Of a stretch of DNA of 46,974 bases, positions 16,756 to 24,812 are shown one piece after another. A program made the position numbers and the translations under genes. Origin of the DNA: a bacterium (GTDB taxonomy: Bacteria > Bacteroidota > Bacteroidia > Bacteroidales > Muribaculaceae); NCBI GenBank assembly GCA_014802625.1, contig JAAVBX010000004.1, forward strand, positions 5,002-51,975. Reading direction: 5' to 3'. The notes under the pieces are model-generated. The model did not search any database, had not been told where the DNA came from, and saw only the letters and a list, made by a program, of their open reading frames with translations. Positions within the stretch are counted from its first letter, which is position 1. Each line of letters starts with the position of its first letter.

Positions 16756-16975
16756 TAAGTAAGTCTTCTAAAACTTAAGTAGCTGTTCAAATTAAAACGA
16801 TATAATAAAATTTTCATTTCAATGATTGAATCTCGCATATCCTCCGCTTGTCGATTTTGGCCGCTTTGGCCTTGTCGTTCAGTCGCGATGCCCGCATCGC
16901 TCCTTCGCTCCGCAGCCAAATCGCCTCAAAATCGCCAGAGCGTATAATATGCGTTTAATTTGACCAGCTACTTAC
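16756..16975. repeat. Palindromic intergenic element B
   Basis: This element of about 220 bp fills most of the susC-susD gap. It begins with TAAGTAAGT (16756-16764). A long arm starting TAAGTAGCTG (16776-16804) pairs nearly perfectly with one ending CAGCTACTTA (16947-16975). GATTTTG and TTTGGC blocks pair further in. The centre is a perfect hairpin, GCGATGC / GCATCGC (16885-16891, 16894-16900), around CC. The bases beside it (TTCAGTC and TCCTTC) are the same as in element A. No ORF is seen. Confidence 0.8.
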
Positions 16976-17004
16976 AATAATTAATGAATAGTCATGATCC
17001 GGCA

Positions 17005-20001
17005 TCAGAACGTGATCTGCACGCCACCGGTGAAAGTGAAGGCCGCGGGATACTGCCAGGCGATGACGCCGTTGGCGTAAGTCTCGGGGTTATATCCCAC
17101 GAAATTCTTGGCTGTCCAGGTGTGGACATTGTCGAGATTGACATAGAATCTCACCTTCTCCATGAGAGCCTTACGAGTGACAGACTGCGGGAGCGTGTAG
17201 CCAAGCGAGATATTGCTGAGGCGCAGGAAACTGCCATCCATCAGATAGAGAGTGGAATAATTATTGGAGACACTGTTGTAGGGGTCGCCGTAGATATACT
17301 GCGGATATTGGGCGTCAGTCATGCCGGGTGTCCATGAATTGTCGACCACAGTCTGCAAGGGGGTCATAAGGTTCATGCCGAAACCGGTGAAGGGGGCACC
17401 ATAGTTGAATACCTTGTTGCCGGCGCGGTAGTTGAACTGCATCGAGAAATCGAAACCGTAGCCCTGCGCGTTAATTCCGAAAGCGCCGAACACCTTGGGA
17501 TCGGCCTGCCCGACACGGCGCAGCTCGGCTTCCTCGTAATTCTCAGTCACGCCGCCGTCGGCAGTATAATACTGCGCGAGACCCGTCTCCTGATTGACAC
17601 CTGCGAATTCCCTCATATAGAACTGCCGGTAGGGACTCCCCTCCTCAAGAATCTGGAGATTATTGGTGACGGAGCCGCCGTCGAGCTTGAGGACGCGGTT
17701 CTTATTCCAGGAAAGATTGGCGAAGAGGCTGACGGTGAGGTCACGATTGGTGAAGACAACACCGCTCAGGCCGACCTCGATACCGGTGTTACGGATTTTA
17801 CCGATATTGCGCCAGGCACTCGACATGCCGGTGGTGCGAGAGAGGGGCACCTCATAGAGGGCATCGGCGGTATCATCGTTGTAGAAGTCGAATGTCAGGT
17901 TGGCGCGGTTGAAAATGCCGAAGTCGAAACCGACGTCGAATTTACGGCTTGTCTCCCAAGTAAGGTCGGGGGAAGCTACCTGCACGGGGCGCATACCGGC
18001 GGCGCCATTATAGTTGTAACCTGCGGCATAATAACCGCGAGCCACATAGAAGGATGGCAGGGCCTGATTACCGACTGTGCCGTAAGAAATTCTGAGGGCG
18101 GCATTGGTGAGCCAAGTGATATTTCTCATCCAGTCCTCTTCAGAAATACGCCATTTGCCACCGACAGACCAGAAATTACCCCAGCGGTGATTGCTGCCGA
18201 ACACGGAGCTGCCGTCACGACGATAAGATGCCGAGAAGAAATAACGGTTCATCAGGTTATATTTCGCATCGACGAAATATGAGGCGAGACGGGAAGCAGA
18301 CTTGCCATATTCAGAATCAAGAGAGGAGCCTGTCGTGGCGAGATCGCGCATACCCTCGTCGGCGAAGGGGAAATCGGCACGCGCAAAGTAGCTATAGTTG
18401 TAATCATAGCGCTGCATCTCCTGGCCAAGGAGCACGTCGAAAGTGTGGATATCATTGAAGGTCTTGTTCCAGCCGATAGTGTTGGTCCAGGTCAGAGTGC
18501 TCGCACGCGTTGTATAGAGTTGGCCGAGGCCATTGTAGTCGATACCCTGCGGATTATAGATCGCGCTCCAATAGTTATATTCATTCTGGTTGACGATGTT
18601 GACACCGAAATTAGTCTTCACCCAGAATCCGAACGGGAGATCGATCTTGAGCCAGGGATTAGCCACGAAAGTCTGGTTGCGCACATCATTCAGGTCGCCG
18701 AGTTTCGAATCATTGACAGCGATGGGATTATAGAGATAGCCCGCACCATAGTAGGAACCGTCGGAGTTATAGACCGGATCCATAGGAGTCATCGAGGAGA
18801 CGGCACCCACGATGGGATTGGACATCGAGCCGGTGGTAGACTGCGAGAAGTTGCTGTTCTTCGTGTAGGAGAAGGATGCGTTGACTCCGCCGCTGAGCCA
18901 TCCATAGGAGCTATCGACGTTGACGCGGCCGGAATATCGGGAGTTGGCAGAGTTGATTACCACACCCTTAGTGTCGATAAAACCGAGAGAAGCATAATAA
19001 TTAGTCTTGCCGCTGCGTCCGGAGAAGCTGATGTTATAATCCTGATAATAGCCTGTGCGGGTCACGGCGTTCATCCAGTCGGTATTGGTGACGCCGTCCC
19101 ATCCCATGATGCCGTTCACCCAGTTCCAGCCAGTCTGGTAGTCGGCGCCGGTGCGCGCCATGTATCCGCGAGTGAAGAGATCCATGGTAGAAGCGGCATC
19201 GGCATACTTCATGTTATTGTTGGCAATTGAAGTGAAACCCTGCTTCACATCGAGGGTAAGCGACATACGGTCGGTAGAACCGCGCTTTGTGGTGATGACC
19301 ACTACGCCATTGGCCGCGCGAGAACCATAGATGGCAGTGGCCGCCGCATCCTTCAGCACAGTGACAGACTCGATGTCGTTAGGGTTATAGGCAGCCATCG
19401 GATCGAACGCGTTGTTGCTGTCGCTATCCAGGCTTTCGGCATCGGAATTGACGGGAATACCGTCAATCACATACAGAGGCTGAGAACTTGAAGAGAGAGA
19501 ACCGAGACCACGGATGCTGACGCTGCCCCATGTGCCGGGGGATGATGTGGAGTTATTATATGTGAAACCCGTGACGTTTCCCTCCATTCCCTTAAGGAAA
19601 TTCACGTCATTCTTTTTCTCGATCGAGGAGCCGTCGACCACTGAAGCCGCACCGGTGAAGGCCACTTTGGAGGTCTGTCCATAGCCTGTGACCACCACTT
19701 CGTTGAGGGTAGTCATCTCTCGCAAAGGGACCTTGAGATATTGATTTGTCACAGCGATCTCGACCGGATCAGTACCGACGTAAGATACGCGGATTTTCTT
19801 CACAGACTCAGGAAGTTCGAGAGAGAACTTACCGTCAACATCGGTTGAGACACCGATCTGGGTACCCACGCCCATGACGGTCGCTCCAATCAGCGGTTCA
19901 CCGTCCTCGGCACTTATCACCTCACCGCGAACGGTCGTCTGCGCCATGGCAGCGAGAGCCGAGATGAAGATAGCCGAGAATAAAAGAATCAGCTTTTTCA
20001 T
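17005..20001 (-). CDS. SusC/RagA-like TonB-dependent outer-membrane transporter
   Basis: The protein has 998 residues. A type I signal peptide (ends AAMA, residue 20) is followed by a carboxypeptidase-regulatory-like domain (about 22-95), a TonB box region (LNEVVVTGYGQ, about 99-109), a plug domain (with PLYVIDGIPV and the DVLKDAAATAIYG-type block) and a 22-strand barrel ending FTFTGGVQITF. It would import a large substrate across the outer membrane with its SusD partner, powered by TonB-ExbBD. There is no N-terminal STN or extra signalling domain, so it is not wired to an ECF/anti-sigma pair of the classic kind. A long non-coding leader lies upstream. Confidence 0.95.
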   Translation of the reverse strand: MKKLILLFSAIFISALAAMAQTTVRGEVISAEDGEPLIGATVMGVGTQIGVSTDVDGKFSLELPESVKKIRVSYVGTDPVEIAVTNQYLKVPLREMTTLNEVVVTGYGQTSKVAFTGAASVVDGSSIEKKNDVNFLKGMEGNVTGFTYNNSTSSPGTWGSVSIRGLGSLSSSSQPLYVIDGIPVNSDAESLDSDSNNAFDPMAAYNPNDIESVTVLKDAAATAIYGSRAANGVVVITTKRGSTDRMSLTLDVKQGFTSIANNNMKYADAASTMDLFTRGYMARTGADYQTGWNWVNGIMGWDGVTNTDWMNAVTRTGYYQDYNISFSGRSGKTNYYASLGFIDTKGVVINSANSRYSGRVNVDSSYGWLSGGVNASFSYTKNSNFSQSTTGSMSNPIVGAVSSMTPMDPVYNSDGSYYGAGYLYNPIAVNDSKLGDLNDVRNQTFVANPWLKIDLPFGFWVKTNFGVNIVNQNEYNYWSAIYNPQGIDYNGLGQLYTTRASTLTWTNTIGWNKTFNDIHTFDVLLGQEMQRYDYNYSYFARADFPFADEGMRDLATTGSSLDSEYGKSASRLASYFVDAKYNLMNRYFFSASYRRDGSSVFGSNHRWGNFWSVGGKWRISEEDWMRNITWLTNAALRISYGTVGNQALPSFYVARGYYAAGYNYNGAAGMRPVQVASPDLTWETSRKFDVGFDFGIFNRANLTFDFYNDDTADALYEVPLSRTTGMSSAWRNIGKIRNTGIEVGLSGVVFTNRDLTVSLFANLSWNKNRVLKLDGGSVTNNLQILEEGSPYRQFYMREFAGVNQETGLAQYYTADGGVTENYEEAELRRVGQADPKVFGAFGINAQGYGFDFSMQFNYRAGNKVFNYGAPFTGFGMNLMTPLQTVVDNSWTPGMTDAQYPQYIYGDPYNSVSNNYSTLYLMDGSFLRLSNISLGYTLPQSVTRKALMEKVRFYVNLDNVHTWTAKNFVGYNPETYANGVIAWQYPAAFTFTGGVQITF

Positions 20002-20064
20002 AACAATCTGTTGTTAAGGGATTAATGAATAGATTACCTGTAGATTTAATATTCTTGAAAATCG

Positions 20065-20084
20065 ACCGGCTCTGAATTGCCGGT
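20065..20084 (-). promoter_or_regulatory. Hairpin in the susC leader
   Basis: ACCGGC (20065-20070) and GCCGGT (20079-20084) form a perfect 6-bp stem with an 8-base loop, 64 bases before the susC start codon. No T-run follows on the minus strand, so it is more likely a leader structure than a terminator. Confidence 0.4.
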
Positions 20085-20170
20085 TGAAGTCTGCCCCCCG
20101 CGAGAAATCCGGGGATACATGAATGTGCGGGACATTCGACAGTTGTTGGAGTTGTTTAAAAAGTCAAATA

Positions 20171-20201
20171 CTTGCCGCCATCAAGAGAGATTGGCGGGAA
20201 G
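20171..20201 (-). promoter_or_regulatory. Second hairpin in the susC leader, attenuator-like
   Basis: CTTGCCGCCA (20171-20180) pairs with TTGGCGGGAAG (20191-20201) apart from one mismatch. On the minus strand the stem is followed about 8 bases later by CTTTTTAAAC. It could be a weak attenuator ahead of susC. Confidence 0.35.
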
Positions 20202-20221
20202 CCTGAGCCTGTCTTACAATT

Positions 20222-20247
20222 TTTACCTTTTATTTACCTATTTACCT
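20222..20247. repeat. Three direct TTTACCT repeats in the susC upstream region
   Basis: TTTACCT starts at 20222, 20233 and 20241 (AGGTAAA three times on the minus strand). The spacings of 11 and 8 bases resemble a cluster of protein-binding half-sites. No regulator gene is adjacent to suggest which protein would bind. Confidence 0.45.
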
Positions 20248-20343
20248 ATTTTTAAGAGCATCGGAAGAAACCTCCGGAGTATCCGCCGAGCCATTAATGC
20301 TGTAAATTTAGTTAAGTATTTTTAATGTCACACTATATTTAAC

Positions 20344-20371
20344 CAAAATTATTGAAAATTGTTTTTTCAAT
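20344..20371 (-). promoter_or_regulatory. Weak candidate promoter for susC
   Basis: The minus strand has a perfect TAATTTTG box (20351-20344). An ATTG lies 16 bases upstream, which is too close for a standard -33 box. It is embedded in an AT-rich dyad (TTGAAAA / TTTTCAA). If used, the susC leader would be about 335 bases. Confidence 0.25.
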
Positions 20372-20620
20372 TTTAAAAAAAGTAAAATTTTAAATTTTCT
20401 CACATAACGACATTATTTCGCTGCTTTACCTCACGCATTGACATCACTCATATTTAATAAATAGGAGAGCTACGGGCGAAAAAACGGATTTTACGGATAA
20501 ACAATATTTGCGGATAGTTCAAGACTTGATTCAGCCATCATGCAATCCCGATATCGGAGAGTGATAAATTCCTCAGACACCATCCGGCCAAAATGAATCA
20601 AAGGCGACCGACATACACTC

Positions 20621-20652
20621 TTTGCCGGCTCGCGAATTTTTTTGTAATTTTG
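20621..20652 (+). promoter_or_regulatory. Bacteroidetes-type promoter for dnaB
   Basis: TTTG (20621-20624), 20 bases, then TAATTTTG (20645-20652): a perfect match to the consensus. The -7 box ends only four bases before the dnaB ATG (20657), so the transcript may start at or within a few bases of the start codon. Confidence 0.75.
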
Positions 20653-20656
20653 CATT

Positions 20657-22303
20657 ATGGAACAGAGTCAACGCCCAAGATATAACCAACAACGGAGCGG
20701 CAACGGGCGCAACGCCCCGATCACCGATCCTCTCGGAAAGCTTCCGCCGCGCGACACCGACCTCGAAGAGGTCGTGCTGGCCGCCCTCATGCTTGAGAAA
20801 GATGCCTACATGAGTGTCTGCGACCTGCTGACACCCGACAGTTTCTACGATCCCGTAAATCAGAAAATCTATGAAGCCATCGTGACGCTTGGTCTCAACC
20901 AGCGTCCGATAGACATGATCACCGTCACCGAACAGCTGCGCCAGAACGGCACGCTCAAGGAGGTCGGCGGGGCCGTGCATATATCCGAGCTGACAGCGAG
21001 GGTGTACTCAGCGGCGAATGTGGAATTCCATGCCAAAATCATCGCACAGAAATATCTGGCACGCCGCCTCATAACCTTCGCTTCCGAAATCGAGACCAAC
21101 GCATTCGATGAGAGCAATGATGTGGAGGAACTCCTTCAGATGGCCGAGGGGAAATTATTCGACATATCGCAGAACCAGCTGAAACGCGAGGTGACACAGG
21201 TGGACCCCGTGATCAACCTCGCGCTCGAACAGATCCAGACGGCCGCCAACACGCAGACGGGCCTCTCGGGACTGCGCACCGGTTATAACGATCTCGACAA
21301 GATGACCTCCGGATGGCAGAACTCCGACCTGATCATCATCGCCGCCCGCCCCGCTATGGGCAAGACGGCATTCGTGCTCTCGATGGCGAAGAATATGGCC
21401 GTGGACTACAGTATCCCCATCGCGGTCTTTACCCTGGAGATGGCAAATGTGCAGCTCGTGAAGCGATTGATTTCAAATGTGGCGGAGCTTGAGGGCGAGA
21501 AGATCAAATCCGGCAATCTCACCAATCAGGAGTGGGATCGTCTCAACGAACGTCTACGCAAGGTCTACGGCGCGCCCATATATCTCGACGAGACACCGGG
21601 CCTCTCCATAACGGAGCTTCGCACAAAGGCCCGTCGACTGGTGAGGGAACGCGGAGTGCAGATGATAATGATCGACTATCTCCAGCTCATGAACGCCACC
21701 GGCATGAAGCTCGGCTCACGCGAGCAAGAGGTCAGCACGATTTCCAGATCGCTGAAGGCCCTCGCCAAGGAACTCAATATCCCGATAATCGCCCTGTCGC
21801 AGCTCAACCGAAGCACGGAGACACGCGAGGACAAACGGCCGGTGCTATCCGACCTCCGAGAATCGGGAGCCATCGAGCAGGATGCCGATATAGTCTGCTT
21901 CATACACCGCCCGGAATATTATACAAAAGAGGGTGTCGACGCGCAGGGGAACGACATCCGGGGATTGGCCGAGTTGATTGTGGCCAAACACCGTTCGGGC
22001 GCCGTCGGGGATGTGAAACTGAGATTCGTACACCGTTTCGCGCGTTTCGAGAACTGGGAGGATGACTTCAAGAATGTGGAGGCCACGCTGTCACGCGGCC
22101 CGATCGGCTCTAAGATGAACGACCAGATCAGACGCGAACAGGGTGGGGAATCACCCTTCGACCAGCCACCCGGAGCAGCCTTCGACACCCCGCTCGGCCA
22201 AGGGGATGGCAGCGACACGGAGTTTCATTTCGGCCCGTCGGGATTCGGCGACCCTCTCACCGACCTGACACCTGGACCGGATGAACAGCCACTCCCCTTC
22301 TGA
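20657..22303 (+). CDS. dnaB: Replicative DNA helicase
   Basis: This 548-residue hexameric 5'-3' helicase works at the replication fork. The N-terminal domain (about 30-130, LPPRDTDLEEVVLAALM) and the RecA-like C-terminal domain are complete. Walker A is ARPAMGKT (230-237), followed by SLFTLEMA-like VFTLEMA, IDYLQLM and the SQLNRSTETRED block. The last 45 residues are Gly/Pro/Asp-rich and probably flexible. No intein is present. The start fits Bacteroidales DnaB proteins, which carry a short variable N-terminal tail, yet it lies almost on the promoter. The small membrane-protein gene follows after 91 bases. Confidence 0.96.
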   Translation: MEQSQRPRYNQQRSGNGRNAPITDPLGKLPPRDTDLEEVVLAALMLEKDAYMSVCDLLTPDSFYDPVNQKIYEAIVTLGLNQRPIDMITVTEQLRQNGTLKEVGGAVHISELTARVYSAANVEFHAKIIAQKYLARRLITFASEIETNAFDESNDVEELLQMAEGKLFDISQNQLKREVTQVDPVINLALEQIQTAANTQTGLSGLRTGYNDLDKMTSGWQNSDLIIIAARPAMGKTAFVLSMAKNMAVDYSIPIAVFTLEMANVQLVKRLISNVAELEGEKIKSGNLTNQEWDRLNERLRKVYGAPIYLDETPGLSITELRTKARRLVRERGVQMIMIDYLQLMNATGMKLGSREQEVSTISRSLKALAKELNIPIIALSQLNRSTETREDKRPVLSDLRESGAIEQDADIVCFIHRPEYYTKEGVDAQGNDIRGLAELIVAKHRSGAVGDVKLRFVHRFARFENWEDDFKNVEATLSRGPIGSKMNDQIRREQGGESPFDQPPGAAFDTPLGQGDGSDTEFHFGPSGFGDPLTDLTPGPDEQPLPF

Positions 22304-22346
22304 GCCGCCGGTTTCTAAAAAACAGAATAAAAATGAACCGTAGAGC

Positions 22347-22386
22347 GGGTATTAACGTTAAAATACCAAAAGAAACTTTAATACCC
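22347..22386 (+). promoter_or_regulatory. Alternative hairpins before a small membrane-protein gene
   Basis: GGGTATTAA (22347-22355) can pair with AATACC (22362-22367) through its GGTATT part, or perfectly over 9 bp with TTAATACCC (22378-22386). The two pairings exclude each other. The distal one ends 8 bases before the ATG at 22395, so it could hide the ribosome-binding region. Confidence 0.4.
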
Positions 22387-22394
22387 TTAATGCT

Positions 22395-22604
22395 ATGGAC
22401 AACGACAACAAAAAATACGAAACCGAAGATCAAATCATCAACAGTATGACTGCAGAAGGTAAAAACAAAAAGCGCAAGGACACTGGCTCGACCAACCGTC
22501 TATGGGTATGGCTCGGAGTGATAGTGCTCGTCTTCATCCTCCTCTACTGGCTTTTCGCCATCGGCACATTCGAAGACATGATGGGCTTCTTCAACGGCAA
22601 CTGA
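22395..22604 (+). CDS. Small single-pass membrane protein
   Basis: This is a 69-residue protein of unknown function. The first 35 residues are charged and hydrophilic (many Lys, Asp, Glu). One strong transmembrane helix follows (about 36-58, LWVWLGVIVLVFILLYWLF), and then a short tail, FEDMMGFFNGN. The positive charge (KNKKRK, about 24-29) before the helix suggests that the N-terminus is cytoplasmic. It is flanked by dnaB and a strong terminator. Coding is supported by the clean start, the membrane helix and the terminator directly behind it, but I do not recognise a named family. Confidence 0.7.
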   Translation: MDNDNKKYETEDQIINSMTAEGKNKKRKDTGSTNRLWVWLGVIVLVFILLYWLFAIGTFEDMMGFFNGN

Positions 22605-22705
22605 TTGCCTGAGGGATAGCCGTCGAGAGATAGCGTCTTCATACTCACGTTACTACGCCCGACCAAAACAAATTATTGAAAAATCCGCAATTTCCGTATA
22701 AAGGG

Positions 22706-22746
22706 AATCCCCCGCAGCTCCGATGGAGATGCGGGGGATTCTGTCT
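22706..22746. terminator. Strong terminator between the small membrane gene and rpmH
   Basis: An 11-bp perfect stem, AATCCCCCGCA (22706-22716) with TGCGGGGGATT (22730-22740), has an inner CTCC/GGAG extension. On the plus strand it is followed by the T-rich CTGTCTCTTT. It may also act for rpmH from the other side, though its tail there is poor. Confidence 0.8.
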
Positions 22747-22794
22747 CTTTCTATATCCGGCGTCGGGGAAGACTCCGGAATGACGGTGCAAGGA

Positions 22795-22950
22795 TTACTT
22801 GCTGCCGATTGAATCAGAAACAGTCAGCGAGGCACGACCTTTGGCGCGACGACGAGCCAATACCTTGCGGCCATCTTTTGTGGCCATTCTCTCGCGGAAG
22901 CCATGCTTGTTGACTCTGCGGCGGTTGGAGGGTTGAAAAGTTCTTTTCAT
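22795..22950 (-). CDS. rpmH: Ribosomal protein bL34
   Basis: I read this by eye: 51 residues, starting [20 protein letters not shown] and containing [19 protein letters not shown], the hallmark of L34 of the large ribosomal subunit. The 7-residue extension TVSDSIGSK after the Arg-rich block is typical of Bacteroidetes. The gene stands alone on the minus strand, with a perfect promoter 84 bases upstream. It is not next to dnaA or rnpA, as it is in many other bacteria. Confidence 0.95.
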   Translation of the reverse strand: MKRTFQPSNRRRVNKHGFRERMATKDGRKVLARRRAKGRASLTVSDSIGSK

Positions 22951-23033
22951 TGTGTATAAAGCTTTATTGTTTTTCTATCGTTCACACGATTCTGAAACGG
23001 TGCTCTCACGTTCAGAGAACCGCATTCGGAGTG

Positions 23034-23065
23034 CAAAATTATAAAATCCTTTCAACTTGGCCAAA
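23034..23065 (-). promoter_or_regulatory. Bacteroidetes-type promoter for rpmH
   Basis: On the minus strand TTTG (23065-23062) is followed after 20 bases by TAATTTTG (23041-23034). Both boxes match perfectly. The predicted leader is about 75-80 bases. Confidence 0.75.
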
Positions 23066-23144
23066 AATCTGAGCGAGTTTTTTCATATCGGGGGGTTCAA
23101 AAGGGTCATTTTCACCATTTTTAGACCTATTTTTCGTGGAAAGC

Positions 23145-23175
23145 TTTATGGTTTAAGGAGAATTTATTAATTTTG
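23145..23175 (+). promoter_or_regulatory. Bacteroidetes-type promoter for efp
   Basis: TTTA (23145-23148, one mismatch to TTTG), 19 bases, then a perfect TAATTTTG (23168-23175). The predicted leader before the efp start at 23213 is about 30 bases. It is divergent from the rpmH promoter. Confidence 0.6.
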
Positions 23176-23212
23176 CAACCTAAACCAACCAATAGAAAAA
23201 GAACCAAGCGAT

Positions 23213-23779
23213 ATGATGAACGCCCAAGACATCAAGAACGGCACCTGCATCCGCATGGATGGCCGTCTCTACTTCTGTATCGAATTCCTCCACGTGAAGC
23301 CCGGCAAGGGCAACACCTTCATGCGCACGAAGCTGAAGGACGTTGTCGACGGCCGCGTGCTCGAGCGCCGTTTCAACATCGGCGAGAAGCTCGAGGATGT
23401 ACGCGTGGAGCGTCGTCCCTACCAGTATCTCTATGCCGACGGCGGCGACGATATCTTCATGAATCAGGAGACATTCGACCAGGTGCCTATCTCGAAAGAT
23501 CTGGTGACAGGCGCCGACTTCATGAAGGAGGGTGACATCGTGGAGGTTGTCAGCGACGCGAGCACCAACACCGTGCTCTACGCCGAGATGCCGACCAAGA
23601 CTATCCTCGAAGTGACCTATACAGAACCCGGCATCAAGGGAGACACAGCCACCAACACACTGAAGCCGGCCACAGTAGAGACCGGCGCCACTGTACGTGT
23701 GCCCCTCTTCGTCAACACCGGAGACCGTATCGAGATCGATACCCGCGACGGCAGCTATGTAGGTCGCGTGAAGGCCTGA
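23213..23779 (+). CDS. efp: Translation elongation factor P
   Basis: An 188-residue factor that relieves ribosome stalling at polyproline. It has three beta domains: KOW-like (about 1-65), the OB domain (67-130) and the C-terminal OB (about 130-188, with GDRIEIDTRDGSYVGRVKA, the family signature). The modified loop near residue 33 reads HVKPGKGNTF, with K in the usual Lys position. A second ATG directly follows the first, so the true start may be 23216. It leads the efp-glycosyltransferase-radC operon. Confidence 0.95.
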   Translation: MMNAQDIKNGTCIRMDGRLYFCIEFLHVKPGKGNTFMRTKLKDVVDGRVLERRFNIGEKLEDVRVERRPYQYLYADGGDDIFMNQETFDQVPISKDLVTGADFMKEGDIVEVVSDASTNTVLYAEMPTKTILEVTYTEPGIKGDTATNTLKPATVETGATVRVPLFVNTGDRIEIDTRDGSYVGRVKA

Positions 23780-23797
23780 TAACGACCGTAGAGCGCC

Positions 23798-24811
23798 ATG
23801 GCAACCGGGAAGCGTCCAATGTTCTCTCTCATAGTGCCTGTCTACAACAGGCCGGATGAGATCGCCGATCTGCTGGAGAGTCTCTCCCGCCAGACCGACA
23901 AGGATTTCGAGCTCGTGCTGACGGAGGATGGAAGCACGGTGCCATGCCGCGAGGAGGTGGAACGCTACGCCGACCGCCTTGACATACAATATTTCAGCAA
24001 ATCCAACGAAGGGCGAAGCATCGCCCGCAACCACGGTATGCAGCATGCCCGGGGGGAGTATTTCGTGTTCGTAGATTCGGACTGTATACTCCCCCCGGAT
24101 TATTTCGAGAGTCTACGCCGACAACTCTCGCAGACCGGAGCGGATTGCTTCGGGGGTCCGGACGCGGCGCATGAGTCATTCACCGACACCCAGAAAGCCA
24201 TAAATTTCGCGATGACCGCCTTCCTCACGACCGGAGGTATACGCGGTGGGAAGGTGCAGATGGAGAAATTCGTGCCCCGTACGTTCAACATGGGATTCTC
24301 ACGCCGTGTATGGGAGAAAGTGGGAGGATTCCGGGAGATGTTCAGCGAAGATATCGATATGAGCACCCGCATTCGCCAAGCCGGTTTCGCGCCGCAGCTC
24401 TTCCGCGACGTGAGGGTCTTCCACAAACGCCGGGGCAACCTCGCCAAGTTCTGGAGGCAGGTGCATGTATTCGGTATGTCGAGAATCACGTTGCAACTGC
24501 TCTATCCGGGATCTATGAAACTCGTACACTGGCTCCCGGCGGTATTTACAATCGGAGCCGCCGCGTTGATTCTGCTCGGCATCTTCGTCAGCCCATGGTG
24601 GCTTCTGCCGCTGGGCGTGTACATAGTCGCTCTCTGGATTTCAGCGATTGCAGAGACGCGCAGCCTTAAGATAGGGACGATGGCCGTCGGAGCATCGATG
24701 GTGCAGCTACTGGGCTACGGCACCGGATTTATCCGCGCCTACGTATGGAAAATCCTGCTTCGTCACGGACGCGACGAAGCGCAGGAAATCGCAATGAGAA
24801 AGGGGAAATGA
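23798..24811 (+). CDS. Family 2 glycosyltransferase with C-terminal membrane helices
   Basis: The protein has 337 residues. The GT-A domain (about 8-230) has FSLIVPVYNRP, TEDGST, the DSD metal motif (FVFVDSDC) and a later SEDIDMSTRIRQAGF block that carries the ED catalytic base. Two or three hydrophobic helices follow (about 243-310), so it is probably attached to the inner membrane facing the cytoplasm. It would transfer a sugar from a nucleotide donor to a lipid or surface glycan; the acceptor is unknown. It lies 18 bases after efp and one base before radC. A downstream Met (23819) directly precedes the fold and is an alternative start. Confidence 0.88.
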   Translation: MATGKRPMFSLIVPVYNRPDEIADLLESLSRQTDKDFELVLTEDGSTVPCREEVERYADRLDIQYFSKSNEGRSIARNHGMQHARGEYFVFVDSDCILPPDYFESLRRQLSQTGADCFGGPDAAHESFTDTQKAINFAMTAFLTTGGIRGGKVQMEKFVPRTFNMGFSRRVWEKVGGFREMFSEDIDMSTRIRQAGFAPQLFRDVRVFHKRRGNLAKFWRQVHVFGMSRITLQLLYPGSMKLVHWLPAVFTIGAAALILLGIFVSPWWLLPLGVYIVALWISAIAETRSLKIGTMAVGASMVQLLGYGTGFIRAYVWKILLRHGRDEAQEIAMRKGK

Positions 24812-24812
24812 G

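Larger units (their letters stand above)
20002..20620. other. Long non-coding region upstream of susC
   Basis: About 620 bases without a credible gene separate susC from the divergent dnaB promoter. It holds two hairpins (20065-20084 and 20171-20201), a triple direct repeat (20222-20247) and a very AT-rich stretch (about 20310-20420) with a possible minus-strand promoter. This suggests a long structured susC leader. Confidence 0.6.

Noticed and set aside
16756..16975. Element B as a simple rho-independent terminator after susC
   Set aside because: The element is far larger than a terminator, its homologous copy A lies downstream of a separate true terminator, and no clear U-run follows a single GC-rich stem.
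20077..20325. 82-codon plus-strand frame in the susC upstream region
   Set aside because: No recognisable domain or promoter. It crosses the leader hairpins and repeats of susC, and the composition looks non-coding.
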